DNA of 64,000 nt from Plumapathes pennacea (taxonomy: Eukaryota > Cnidaria > Anthozoa > Antipatharia > Myriopathidae). Both the position numbers and the translations under genes were made by a program. Numbering within the stretch: position 1 is the stretch's first letter; every line of letters begins with the position of its first letter. The stretch spans positions 28,705,759-28,769,758 of the forward strand of contig OZ038462.1 in the NCBI GenBank assembly GCA_964036295.1, written 5' to 3'. Below, in pieces: positions 34,181 to 45,132 of this stretch. The notes under the pieces are model-generated. The model saw nothing but the letters and a program-made list of their open reading frames with translations, made no database searches and was not told the DNA's origin.

Positions 34181-35542
34181 ATGATGAGCATGGAACAGCG
34201 CACAAGTCGAAGGTCGTCTAAAATCTGGCCTCATCATAGTGCAGATCTTTGCTCCGACGCACATTGCCTCCTGCCAGCGTGCATCAACAAGAAGATGAAA
34301 AACAGATTAAACTGTGTACAAGTGAACAGCAGCATCAGCCACAAAGGCAGAAGTAGTCACGCAATTAGCACAACCAAGAGCGGCTGTCACACAACTCCAG
34401 TGACTCACGCGGTCCGTGATTCATGTCACATTTCAAACGGAGCGGGAGCAGTAGCAGGCATCTCTAATGAGACACGTTTACTTCAATTGAACACGAAGAG
34501 AAAAGCATCGCGTGAGGACATCCTAAAACGAGTTAGAAAGTCAGCCGAAGAGCACAGCTTAAGCGTCGCAGCTACAGAGTCACCAAGTAACCTGGCACGT
34601 GTAAATCACAAGTTTTTCCAGAAAATGGAAGTGCAAAGATCAGGCTACACAAAAGGAACTTCTGCCACAAGTGTCGAAAACACGTCTTACGTACCGAAGG
34701 CCGGCGTGCTCAGCGGTCAGGAATCAGCTGTAAATCACGTGCCACCATCTGATGTTTCAGAAGCTTCCATGTCAAACATGGCGTCCTGGACCTCACTACT
34801 GGATTCACGTCCTGACGCGCAGAGCACAGCGCAGACTAATCTGCCAATGTCATTACCATTGCCATTTGACGAGTTTCTAGCTCTATCAGAGCAAGGCTTG
34901 GAAAACATTGATCGATTCCTTGAGGCTGACCTCCTGAGCATGCGCAATAACGGCAACGCTGCAACTCCTTTGCCTGCCAATCCCTCATTCCCATTCTCTG
35001 AGCGTGTGGTCAGTGAAGATACCTCGTGCATTTCCTGGAAATGCAACACTCCCCTGACCATGCAAATGGAGCACCAATGTGACGCAGTTCTCGAGTGCAG
35101 AAATTCACTCCCCGACAACAGTTCACCGGGATCCACAACCGTCATAGTGCCCACTACAAACGCAAATCCAGGTCCATTCACGGCTCAAATTGCTTACACC
35201 AGCGATAACATCTCGACTGAGTCAAACCAAGGCGATAACAAGGCTGAACCGGATTTCACTGCTGTAATTTATCCCACCGCCACTCAAATAGGTACTCATC
35301 CTAAACCACTGTCATGCGCTAGATCTGCTTCACCACTTCCCAAGCATGGTAGCATTACAGGAAACAGTGCGCAAGATATCAGCAGCCCCTTCTCTGATGC
35401 TGTATTTAACTGTTTGAGCAAAGTTTTTAGGATCTTCGACCAGCCCAGATCCTACGAGCTGGAAAATCTGTTTACCTCCATCTTAGAAGAAACTGTGCTA
35501 AAATTAGAGAGCGCTACTTTAGTCTCAAAGATCACAGAATAG
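34181..35542 (+). CDS. CBP/p300-like mini-adaptor, copy 3
   Basis: Third and most diverged intact copy, 453 aa. The zinc motif is unchanged except INRKMK becomes INKKMK. A short in-frame deletion removes one of two repeated Cys-His segments after it, a two-residue insertion lies in the proline-rich middle, and the end reads SKITE instead of SKITKE. All length changes inside the frame are multiples of three. Just upstream, two bases are inserted after the acceptor (34160-34161), which breaks the frame that is open in copies 1 and 2 and supports the ATG at 34181 as start. This copy lacks the stretch holding the proximal CRE and the YY1-like hairpin. Downstream it has the same tandem repeats (36110-36665). 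Retention of an open frame through several in-frame indels is the best argument that the protein is or was made. Confidence 0.6.
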   Translation: MMSMEQRTSRRSSKIWPHHSADLCSDAHCLLPACINKKMKNRLNCVQVNSSISHKGRSSHAISTTKSGCHTTPVTHAVRDSCHISNGAGAVAGISNETRLLQLNTKRKASREDILKRVRKSAEEHSLSVAATESPSNLARVNHKFFQKMEVQRSGYTKGTSATSVENTSYVPKAGVLSGQESAVNHVPPSDVSEASMSNMASWTSLLDSRPDAQSTAQTNLPMSLPLPFDEFLALSEQGLENIDRFLEADLLSMRNNGNAATPLPANPSFPFSERVVSEDTSCISWKCNTPLTMQMEHQCDAVLECRNSLPDNSSPGSTTVIVPTTNANPGPFTAQIAYTSDNISTESNQGDNKAEPDFTAVIYPTATQIGTHPKPLSCARSASPLPKHGSITGNSAQDISSPFSDAVFNCLSKVFRIFDQPRSYELENLFTSILEETVLKLESATLVSKITE

Positions 35543-36109
35543 CTAAAGCGACTTACTGCGCTCATATCAATAGAAATATCAGTTGAATAGTGGACCACAC
35601 GCCACATTTACAGCTTCAAAAAATGCAAGAAAGGTGAACTCGAGTTGTTTGGAATGATCGTACTGCCACTTTAGGAAATGGCCGCTGTTGGGTGCATTTT
35701 GTGTATGGAGTTTTTCCATCTAAATTGAATAATGCAAACTAAGTATTTTGTAAAAGAATAAGCGTTTGGGCGGAGTGATTAAGGAGCTACAATGCTGGCC
35801 AAAAGTCGTGGGACACTTAGCCTCTTATCTAAAAATTATGACACTTTCCCTCTTCCCGCCCACCTCCCCCCCCCCCCCCCCCCCCTCCCCCTTACAATGT
35901 TAACTGAGTGTGCTCAAAGTGCACTCCCTTTATGCAACATTGTATGGAGAGGGGGGGGGGAGGGTTAACTTTCGGAAAAGGAGGCGCTTTCTTTGTTGAA
36001 AAGACAGTAACGTTGAAGAATAGCATTTTTTCAGAGTGTCCCACATACTTTTGACCAGAACTGTAGACAAGTCAGAGAAATATCAAATTCGACTTGTGAA
36101 TTATTTGTT

Positions 36110-36665
36110 AATTTTCCACCGAAATATGACAGTTTACATACCAATAATGTAAACTATTTGTAATATTATTTTGTAAATTTTGTAATGCGTAAGAGCAGAT
36201 ATCCGGAGATCTTAGGCCCGTTTCAGACGGAGCTCCTCACAAGTGCCAAACCTAATGCAAAATAGCTCAAACAATGGTTTTTGCTCATTTGCATTAGATT
36301 CGGCACATGCGGGTAGCGGCGTCTGAAACGAACTTTGAATTCGACGATTGTGGATTGTTTTCTTTTCCACCGAATTAAGACAGTTTTACAATCCTCTAAT
36401 GTCAAATACTTGTACATAATATTTGTAAATTTTGTAATGAACGAAAATGTGGATTTATTTCACCAAAATACATGTAATTGACAGTTTTATATTCCAAGTT
36501 CAGAGGTGTGGATTTTTTTCACCAAAATAAGACAATTTTACATCCTAATAATGTCAAATATTTGCATATCACATTTGTAAATTTTGTAATGAACAAAAAT
36601 GTGGATTTTTTTCACCGAAATACATGTAATTAGCAGTTTTACATTCCAAGTTCAGAGGATTAATG
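36110..36665. repeat. Diverged tandem repeats downstream of CBP-like copy 3
   Basis: Same units, somewhat fewer and more diverged. Marks the end of block A3. Confidence 0.75.
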
Positions 36666-38415
36666 TTTTAACCGGCCTATCCATGCAATAGGTACTTTTT
36701 TGTCTGTATAATAAAATGATCAAGCTTCTTCCACCGAAAGTTGCTGGACAGTTTTCTTCGTGTATTTTATAATCCACCTAAAAAAAACAAAAGGCAGAAT
36801 TAAAGGATTAATTAGAGAGCTTTCTTTCAAAGCCCCACAATTGTAAAACTTTGGCAAGATGTTTCTGCATGCAGGCGTGTATGAGAGGAAAATGACACCA
36901 GAATGCAATAAAGAGCCGGAATCGAAGTGACGAGACAGATTGAATACATAATTGTGCGGTTATCGGCTATAAGCGTCCGGTCTTGAGAATAATCAATATA
37001 ACTGAGGCTTCAAAAAGGGACTTCTTTCGGACGGAGCTTCCCGTATAGTCCACTATAGGGAATACCCCACCCCCCCCCCCCCTCCCCCCCCCCTCCCTCC
37101 CCGGGGACCGGATAATACGACGGGTCGGCATAGGCGTGAGCGGGAACGTAATACTCGAATATCGTCATGGCTAGAAATTTTGAACGCGCACGCGCAGTTG
37201 AACGATGACACTGCGATATAATTCTAATAGCACATGCAGCAAACCTTAAACATATCCAAGAGTAATCCAGTTACCTGAGACAACAATCGAACAACAGTTT
37301 ACAGACATCGCCAAAATTCGGTGCGGTTTTAGCAACATAACAATGACAGAAAATGCTTCTTTCTCCCCTAACTGAAAATGGCGGACTCACCTAAAAATGA
37401 TGTAATGATAGGCAATGTTCAGCGCAGCGCGACATCTGTTCCTCAAGCTATATATCCTCGATAAAAGTTCGACAGTTCCCCCAGGATTCTACGAAATATC
37501 TTTGCATTTCTTCATGTTTGAGATGCGATTTTCGAACATTCAGATCTCACATTTATCGGGTTGCGGAGGTCAGGCCATATTTATTTTGCTGTCTTCTCAT
37601 TTCTGGCGTAAGGAAGACATAAGAATCTTATTTGCCTCCTTGCACATAATAGTGCCGCCATGTTTACTATATACACCAGGCTCTCTGTAATTTTCTTGGC
37701 GTATTAAGACTGAGAACCAGGGGGAAATTGGTTGATATTATTGGTCCAAACAAAACATTCGATGTGGCGCCAGTTTCAGACCCGTCAGTGCTGGACATGG
37801 AAGCTCCGATTGCATTCCAGACAGCAGCTTTTCGAATCATACTCGACTGCATGAAGGAAAAAACCGATTTAGAGTTGCATAAAAACACTTTTCGTCTGTT
37901 TGTAAATTGTGCGATGAGACCGCTGGGGGCAACGACCAATCGCATTCAATATAAAACATGACAGCTTGCATAACCCGAGATCTGTTACCGCGCCAAGTGC
38001 CGCCCACTTTGGTTCGGAATATCTTGTCATGTCACGTGATAGGCCTTTTTCCTGTCAGATGACTGTACACATGGAATGATAAGAATGAGTTTTACAGCAG
38101 ACTGAGAAGAGAACAGGAGACGAAGTTATGAACATACGAGCGTTGAGAGCCGGCGTCTGGTGCATTGGCAGGTGAACTTTAGAGTTGTGCACGTGTCCAG
38201 TAAAGCGAATTGCTGTCTGATACCATGTGACACATGTGACAATAGGGCCGTTTATACGAGAGAAATAAGGCGCATCTTAAATAAGGCTGCAAAGCGAGGA
38301 ACGAAGAAGACTGGCTTCAAATTCGGTCCGACTTTTAACTCTCACAGTGATTGTTATAGCCGTTAACTATTACGATTACTAACCGGATATCGACCCACAA
38401 AACTGGATCATTTGT
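36666..38415. other. Spacer with one unassigned frame
   Basis: Contains a C-rich run (37070-37101), a GAAAATGGCGGAC (YY1-like) site near 37375, and a 78-codon plus frame (37728-37961) opposite a 92-codon minus frame (37667-37945). I recognise neither product. Confidence 0.35.
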
Positions 38416-41400
38416 TCCCGAGCGTAAGCGAGGGTAATAATCACGACGCTAATGCTGTAGTATCGCCTTATTTGGAGCTCCAAGCGGGTCGCCATCTCGA
38501 AATTTAATATTGTCTGTCAGTCTGTCAGGCGTACGACCTCAAGGTGCGGTTATTCGGCCGCGGTTACTCAGCAGCTTAAACACGAAGGCGCGCTATAAAA
38601 GGCCGTTGGCCCCGCCTCTTTCGACACCAAATTTGCATAATGTTTGCTGAATCGCACGTGCGCCTGCAGTGTTCAGAAGTCGCGCTGCCCATAATAAAAT
38701 TTCTCTGCAGCTTGGCGACTAAAAGTATACCTAAAAGTAAACACATGCGGGCAACTTCAATGTGGAGTTCTGGGCGGAAGGATTTGAAACGAAACTTTGC
38801 TTTTGGCTGCCAAAATACATTTTGAATTTCGCGGTGCAATGCGACGCATGGCTGCGCACCAAGAATATTTAATTTCTTGCTTTGAAGATTATTCTTGAAT
38901 TTTACTCAAATTGCACTCAAAATGAATGTTTATGTGATGGAAAATTCGTGAGGCAACATCTTGTTTTGCGTGGTATTCAAGTACAAGGAAAAACAAAATT
39001 TGGAGAATTATGGCGTTTTACTAATTAGGAGCTGTTGTCTCGGTCGCTGTTGATTGACAAGTAGCTCTGCGCTTCTCTGGGAAGCGCCCTTTTATAGTGC
39101 GCCCTCGTGTTTAACTGTTAACCGCCATTTTTTTGGTGACAAACGATAGAGTACGAACGGAAGTGATTTTGTACAACAAGATGCAGATACAAGGCCAAGC
39201 AGTTCGACGGACGGTAAACTGCCCGGATATTTTGCCGGCTTGCTTTGGAGTTCCTTTGAACCTTTTCTTCCTTCTCTGATATTTTCCTTGATTTACGGAC
39301 TGTTTACGGCCGTATCGCTCTCCTTTAGGCATGATTTTCGAGGACCGATTTCACACAACAAACTCGCTAGTAACAAAGGACGCGCAACCCAACAATGCTT
39401 GGTAGCCAGGCCCGACACTGCCACATGCAGGAGGCTGGAAAGGACTGCCGGAACCTGTGAAGCCTCGGATGCACTTTTGTCACGATTTGAAGCATCACAA
39501 GCAGAATAAAAGGCTTTTGTTTGCATTGGTTGCCAATAGCAACGGATCAACAGAGATAAACGACCTCTCGAATTTCGCATTTTTTGGTCTTCCGCAAAAG
39601 ATTCTATCCATAAAACTATTGAAAATTGGATAGTTCAGCTGTACAATGGCATACAAAATAAAAAATTCATCTTCTGAACGTTTGATACCAAATTTCCAAC
39701 CAGACTCCCCCCTTAAGGCTTCGACTGGCCGACCTGAACACAACCCCAGACGCCAATATTGTGTTAAAACGCAAACACTTCTTCAGAAAGGAATAGCAAA
39801 ATACAGTTGGTGAAAATCGAACAATCACCGTGGCAAATTTCAGTTTTTACAATAACAGGATTGTAGTTTTCAGAATCCAAGTTGACAAGATGACACGCAC
39901 ATTACAATGGAAAGTGGAATTTTCGTACTGTATGAGGACTGCTCTATACAGTGTATTTTGAAATCATTGAAGAAGTAAACAATAGTGTTTTGGGTTTTGT
40001 TTTCTTTGCTGGAAAAGAGCTAAAGCTATGGCTTTCAGGAACCGGTGAGTTTTGAAAAATTACATCAATTAACGTACAGTACGCGTATGCCATTTTAAAG
40101 TCGTGTTATCATTTGTATATTTCAGCAATCGCCGTATATTTTGTCGTTTGATGCCCCGGGAACTGTGATGAAGGCCAAGTAGGATTACATTGTGATCTTT
40201 TCGCTAGTTTTCAAAGCTATTTCAGAGTGTCTTCGTGCAAGATTGTGTCGTCCGATTCCTGACATATTTGCATAATTTCGCTGACAGTCTGACAAATGGA
40301 AATGCTGTGAAGTTTTCTCGCCGTGTTTGTTGACACACTGTATTCAAGGATGGTAACCGGGTTGAAGTGCTCTCGCTTTCTGAAGGCTATTAAAGCGTAG
40401 AAAAAACCCGGCCAGGGGCCACTGCTTTCCAAATTAAACAATTACAGTCTACTGTATATTGTTGTTATATTGTTGTCTATGGGTGGGCGAATTTGCTCGC
40501 TCAACACAATCGGACCTTGTATTATTTAGTGATCGGTTTGCTCGCTTAACACAATCGGGCCTTGTATTATTTAATGACTTGATTTCTTTCTTTCTGTCAA
40601 AGATTTTAAATTCGCCAAATGCGATTTTGAAAAGTTGTGTTCAAAATTGAATCCTTTCCAAAATTCACTCATTTCCGAGACTTCGAAAGCGTATAAACAA
40701 GCGACTCTCGCTTTGACAGTTCTAAATTTGTTACACTCGAAAAAGCGTATCAAATTGATAAAGTAAGAAAACAAAACCATACACGTATGTGGTTAGGATA
40801 CAGCGTTGGCTGGAGCAATCGCGGCTTTTCTTAAAATTCATAGCAATTTCGGCGTCGAAGATCGACTTTGCTGACTGTGCAAAACTGATCGAGTCACGAT
40901 TCTGATTGCGCTTTTCTTGGCTTTCAAGTCTCGGGAGTATTCTGTAGTTGCGTGTAAAAGTTGCCTCAGCGAATTTTGGAGTTCAGCTAGTGTCCACGAA
41001 AATTGCAGACTGTGCACGTTGTCTGAACTAAACCAGACTGCCGTGCGACAAAGCATCGCCAGAAATTCCGGACATTTTGCGTCCACGATTGCTTCCGGTC
41101 TTTCCCAGCGGCGTGCGGTATGAGCATGCGCCATTCACACATTCAACATTGTTACGTACTTTGCCTCAGTGGGGTGGGGGAGGGATGGGTTTCTCCGGTT
41201 CAAAAAGAGACTGCTACGTTTAGGAGACGTGCCGCTGAACGACCTAGTTGAAATTAGCTTTCGTTTGGTACAATTTTCATGCGATTTGGAGCTTCCCAGC
41301 CCAAAATATCAACATCCGAAGTCAGCGTATTTCACGGGAGGTATTCGCCATGGCTGGCTGTGAACTGCAAATTCAAACACAAAAAGTACACATCGAATTT

Positions 41401-41959
41401 GCTCCACGGGACTGACTGAGGCTTCACAGGAGATGTTCAATCCTTCGACAATCAGGTACGGGGTAGACATTTTGCGTTTTACCCAAGGTTCTTGTATTAA
41501 ATGCAGCTTAAAAAGTGACAGTAGCCGGTTTTGAGCGTATTCTGCTATCAATCCCTTCTTACGTCGGCCGAAATTTTAAATTCAAAAAAGTACACATCGA
41601 ATTTTACCGGAGATAAATATTTTTTGTACTGTTGTGTTTAGGAAGCTTTCCTCTTCCGAATGCTGCCCAGACATTTTTACGAACGTGCTTCAGTTAAGCG
41701 AAAAGCACAATTTATTATCAGATCCCATACATTTCTTTGTTATTTCTTGAGCGGCTGTCAGCGTGAAACCTGATGCCTCTTCCGAGATGGCGCAACCGGA
41801 TGTCTGAAATTTCTGGCGATGATTTATTTTTAGCGGCCGACTGGTGACGTCACTATACAACCGTGGTTTGTAATAATCTCCAAGCAGAAAATAAACAAGA
41901 ACCTCGTTCCGAAAACCAACTACAGAGCGAGTGGATATCTGCGATTATCGTATTTCTAG
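38416..41959 (+). mobile_element. Helitron family member, 3.5 kb
   Basis: Starts TCCCGAGCGTAAGCGAGGG and ends GCGATTATCGTATTTCTAG followed by T. Shares long stretches with 49121-53296 (for example CAAGATGCAGATACAAGGCC and TGAAGGCCAAGTAGGATTAC) but lacks the THAP/SAP element. No Rep/helicase frame. The base before it is T rather than A. Confidence 0.7.
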
Positions 41960-42192
41960 TACGTGAGTTCTGCGGTGATTCAATAAAAACGTTTACTTAT
42001 GTGTTACGTCGTTTCATCTTGTTTGGTCTCTCTATGACGGTCTGATAAAACCCACGAAAACTACCAAGTAGTCAGCGAATTTCGTACCCAAACGTTAAGC
42101 TCGCAGCTCGGGAAGATTTTTGGGCAAATTAATAACGGCTGTTGCAAAACGACAAATGAAGAAGAGTCACTCAAGAGGCTAAATACAACTGG

Positions 42193-43060
42193 CTAAATAC
42201 TACTGGATAAATGTGACCCTCCTGATGAAAAGGTTCGGTTCGCCCGAAAACCAGACTGGAATTTAGTCAGTACATTATTTGCCGTCAAGTAAGCATAAAG
42301 TTGATCAAAGGCAATTTTTTCAAACACCTTAGCTACAGTGGGAAGAACAGAGATTGGCCTGTAGTTGTTTGGATCGTTTTTTTGCGCTACCCTTGTGAAT
42401 TGGGGTAACTTTGGCAGTTTTCCATCTGTTTGGAAAAATGCCATAATCGAGCGATTTGTTGAAAATAACACTAAGAGGATGCCTAATGACCGCTGCTGCG
42501 TCTTTCAGTAACTTGGCCGAAATGCTGTCGAGGCCAGAGGCTTTTGATACCGATAGTTTAGACAATATACTATATAGTGTTGAGGGAAGGACACGGTTAA
42601 ATTTGAAAACTTGAGAAGAGAAAGCTGGTGTCACATACGATTCTGGGGAAACCTGTGTGGGATTGACACTCTCGCTAATCTTTTGTCCAATTTCTGAAAA
42701 GTGATTATTCATCACATCGGTAATTTCAAATGAGTCAGTAATAAATGTATTGCTTACTTTCAACTCCGAAATCTCAGTTACTTTAGCTTTACGGCTGAGC
42801 AATAGATTAATTGCCCTCCAAGTGCGTCCGTTATTACCTTTACCGGTATTAATCTCGGCAGGAATGTAGTCCTTCTTTGCTTTTTTGACAGCGGCATTGA
42901 CTTGATTTCTGGCGTTCTTGTATTCCCCCCACAGTAAGCGTGATCCCGTTTTAACCGCTTTCTTTTTTGAGTAATCTTTGCGGTACATTGATGTCTTGAT
43001 GGACGGCTTAAGCCAAGGGGATGATTTGTTTTTTACCCTCCGTTTTCTCAGAGGTGCCAA
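42193..43060 (-). pseudogene. Non-LTR retrotransposon RT fragment 1
   Basis: Reads the linker before RT and the start of RT: SPWLKPSIK, ASGLDSISAKLLKDAA, IFPNRWKTAKVTPIHKG, then, after a frameshift near 42385, NYRPISVLPTVAKVFEKI and FQSGFR. This is the fingers/palm start of a Jockey/CR1-like reverse transcriptase. It stops before the catalytic FADD-type box, and no endonuclease is seen. The flanks on both sides belong to a repeat also found inverted at 61560-62040. Confidence 0.75.
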
Positions 43061-44107
43061 ACAGAAGAAAAGAAAAGAAAAGAAGAGAAGTGAACCAAAC
43101 AAGAAAGACCAATTGCACGTGTGGTACTCTGCAGTAAGAGGAAGAGCAGGAAACTGTATCCAGCCCAGCAGTCCCCAGCCACGTTCGACAAGAAGAGCCA
43201 CAACGTAGACGGCTGGAAGAAGACCCCTTCTATAAATCTTTTATTCGCTTTCAAAGCTCAAAAGCGGCTTTGAAAAGCTTATTAAGAATCCCTCGTAATC
43301 TTATTAAAATGTAAATAAATTACATGTGAGCCTTATTCTTTAATAATTATGTTTTAAGTTCTACAGTTTACTTGAGTAATCGGAATTAGGTTGCAACCTC
43401 GTTCCCAGGCTCTTTCATCTCCCGGCTTCGCCCCCGAAGAAAGAGGCTGGTCACGTGTCGGCCAGAATCTGGCCGGTTGCAAAAAAGGAAACTAAGGGAG
43501 GGGCCGTTAAGTCGGAAATTACCTTACTTTGTCTACTGGGGAAGGAAAAATTTGGATATAAAAACTTAACACTTTCCATGTGTGTCGCACACTGTGTGAC
43601 CCCGAAAAAAGTTTACGCTGCGTCTGAACAACCAGTCAAGTTGTTGTAGGCTTTGTAGTTCTGTGGGAGACTCACCGCAAAAACGTACAGTATGCGGAAA
43701 ACTGGGCCAATAGGGCACTTCTCGAAACAGCGGAAGAGTTTTACAGCAGCTCTTTGCCACAGAGCGAAGGTTTGCTTCATTTAATCTGCAGACCATCTGC
43801 ACAACTTCAGAGCTTTCAAGAAGGTAATTTCGAGAGTCAAGGCTCCTTCGGAAGGGTGAAAAGATGCATTTAAGTTTCACCACCTGCGCCCCGAACGTTG
43901 AAATGATCGAAGGCAAGTTACGCAAATAAAGCCGCGGAAGCTCCGGCCGTGCGAAGAGCACTGAATGGTGTTATTAGCATCATTTAGCAGATGTCATGAA
44001 TTGAGTTGCATATAGAGACTGAACACAGTGTTTCTTTCAGATGGAAATGCAACTAAGAGGTAATTTATATCAAGTTGATCAGTGTGTTGTCCGAGGCTCT
44101 GGGATTA
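43061..44107. other. Spacer between RT fragments
   Basis: 43060-43400 is the flank shared with 61630-62040 in inverted orientation. 43455-43961 has only small unrecognised frames. Confidence 0.45.
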
Positions 44108-44239
44108 TCATATTTTGCTTTCTCTTCGACAAACTGTAACAACAGTGGCATTTTTTGTCCTTTGAAAAAAAGTTATTAAAGAAACATGAAACCTGGTGTC
44201 AAAAGCCTTTCTTCTTCTGAAAGGATTGAAGTTGTTGAG

Positions 44240-44900
44240 ATCGTTTCGTTCTTTCCCCTTATGGAGAGGAACGACCTTAGATATTTTCCATTCAGAAGGG
44301 AAAATACCGGTGTCGATAGAGGCGTTAAATATAGTGCAGAGTGGACCAGCAATGACTGGAGCAGCCACTTTAGCCAACCTGCTGGTTATGTTATCAAGAC
44401 CAGTGGACTTATTAGTCGATAAACCATTAAGTAATCTGTATACAATGTCATGACTTATCTTAGTGAATTCAAATCGACTGTTTGCAGTGGAAATGTAGCT
44501 TTCAAAACATTTAGTGGTCTTGGGAATATTTTCTGCCAAGGAAGTTCCAATTTCAGCGAAGTGTTTGCTCAAGGCTTCTGTGATGTTACGTTTGTCTACA
44601 ATGGTTTCGTTATTTACCACAATTTCAGTTATGGTATGATCACAACGTTTTTTGGACATCACTTGATTAATTGTAGCCCAGACCTCTCTAGGATTTTTGC
44701 TGTTAACTTCGATATGGGTGGTGTAGTAATTAGACTTAGCTGCTTTGATTGTGCTATTTACTTTGTTCCTGAGGGATTTGTAGAGTTGCCAGTGTTCTGG
44801 GTTACCATTCTTAATCGCTTTTTTCTTCGTCATGTCTCTTTCTATTATGAGTTTTCTTATCTGTGATGTAAGCCATGGTGAATCAGTGGTGAGAGAGAGA
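44240..44900 (-). pseudogene. Non-LTR retrotransposon RT fragment 2
   Basis: Independent fragment of the same superfamily: SPWLTSQIRKLIIERD, REVWATINQVMSKK, STGLDNITSRLAKVAAPVIA and FPSEWKISKVVPLHKGK. It ends just after KGKERNDLNN, where fragment 1 continues. No catalytic core. Confidence 0.75.
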
Positions 44901-45132
44901 GAGAGCCTGGGAATAAGCCTGAAAACTGAAGAGAAAAAAAAGCTGGGAATGAGGATGCAAATATACAAAAGAAAGAAATATAAAGTATCAAAGAGATATT
45001 GATTAATATTAATCCGCGTATAAAGGAAATGAAAGTCTCAACTAGAAAGGTGAGATGGCCTGCCTAGCAGCAGACCTGAGTTGAGGGGGTTGGGGGAAAA
45101 AGATAAAATACAAAGCAAAAGTAAAAAATTAA

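Larger units (their letters stand above)
33580..36665. repeat. Segmental duplication block A3 (partial)
   Basis: Matches 18420-22170 with several deletions, including about 0.6 kb between the SINE and the CBP-like exon (junction near 34027). Contains CBP-like copy 3. Confidence 0.85.

Noticed and set aside
34735-35181. 148-codon minus-strand frame inside CBP-like copy 3
   Set aside because: Shadow of the plus-strand ORF; shortened to 63 codons in the other two copies.
37667-37961. Opposed 78- and 92-codon frames as a gene
   Set aside because: No motif and no splice or promoter support on either strand; cannot choose.
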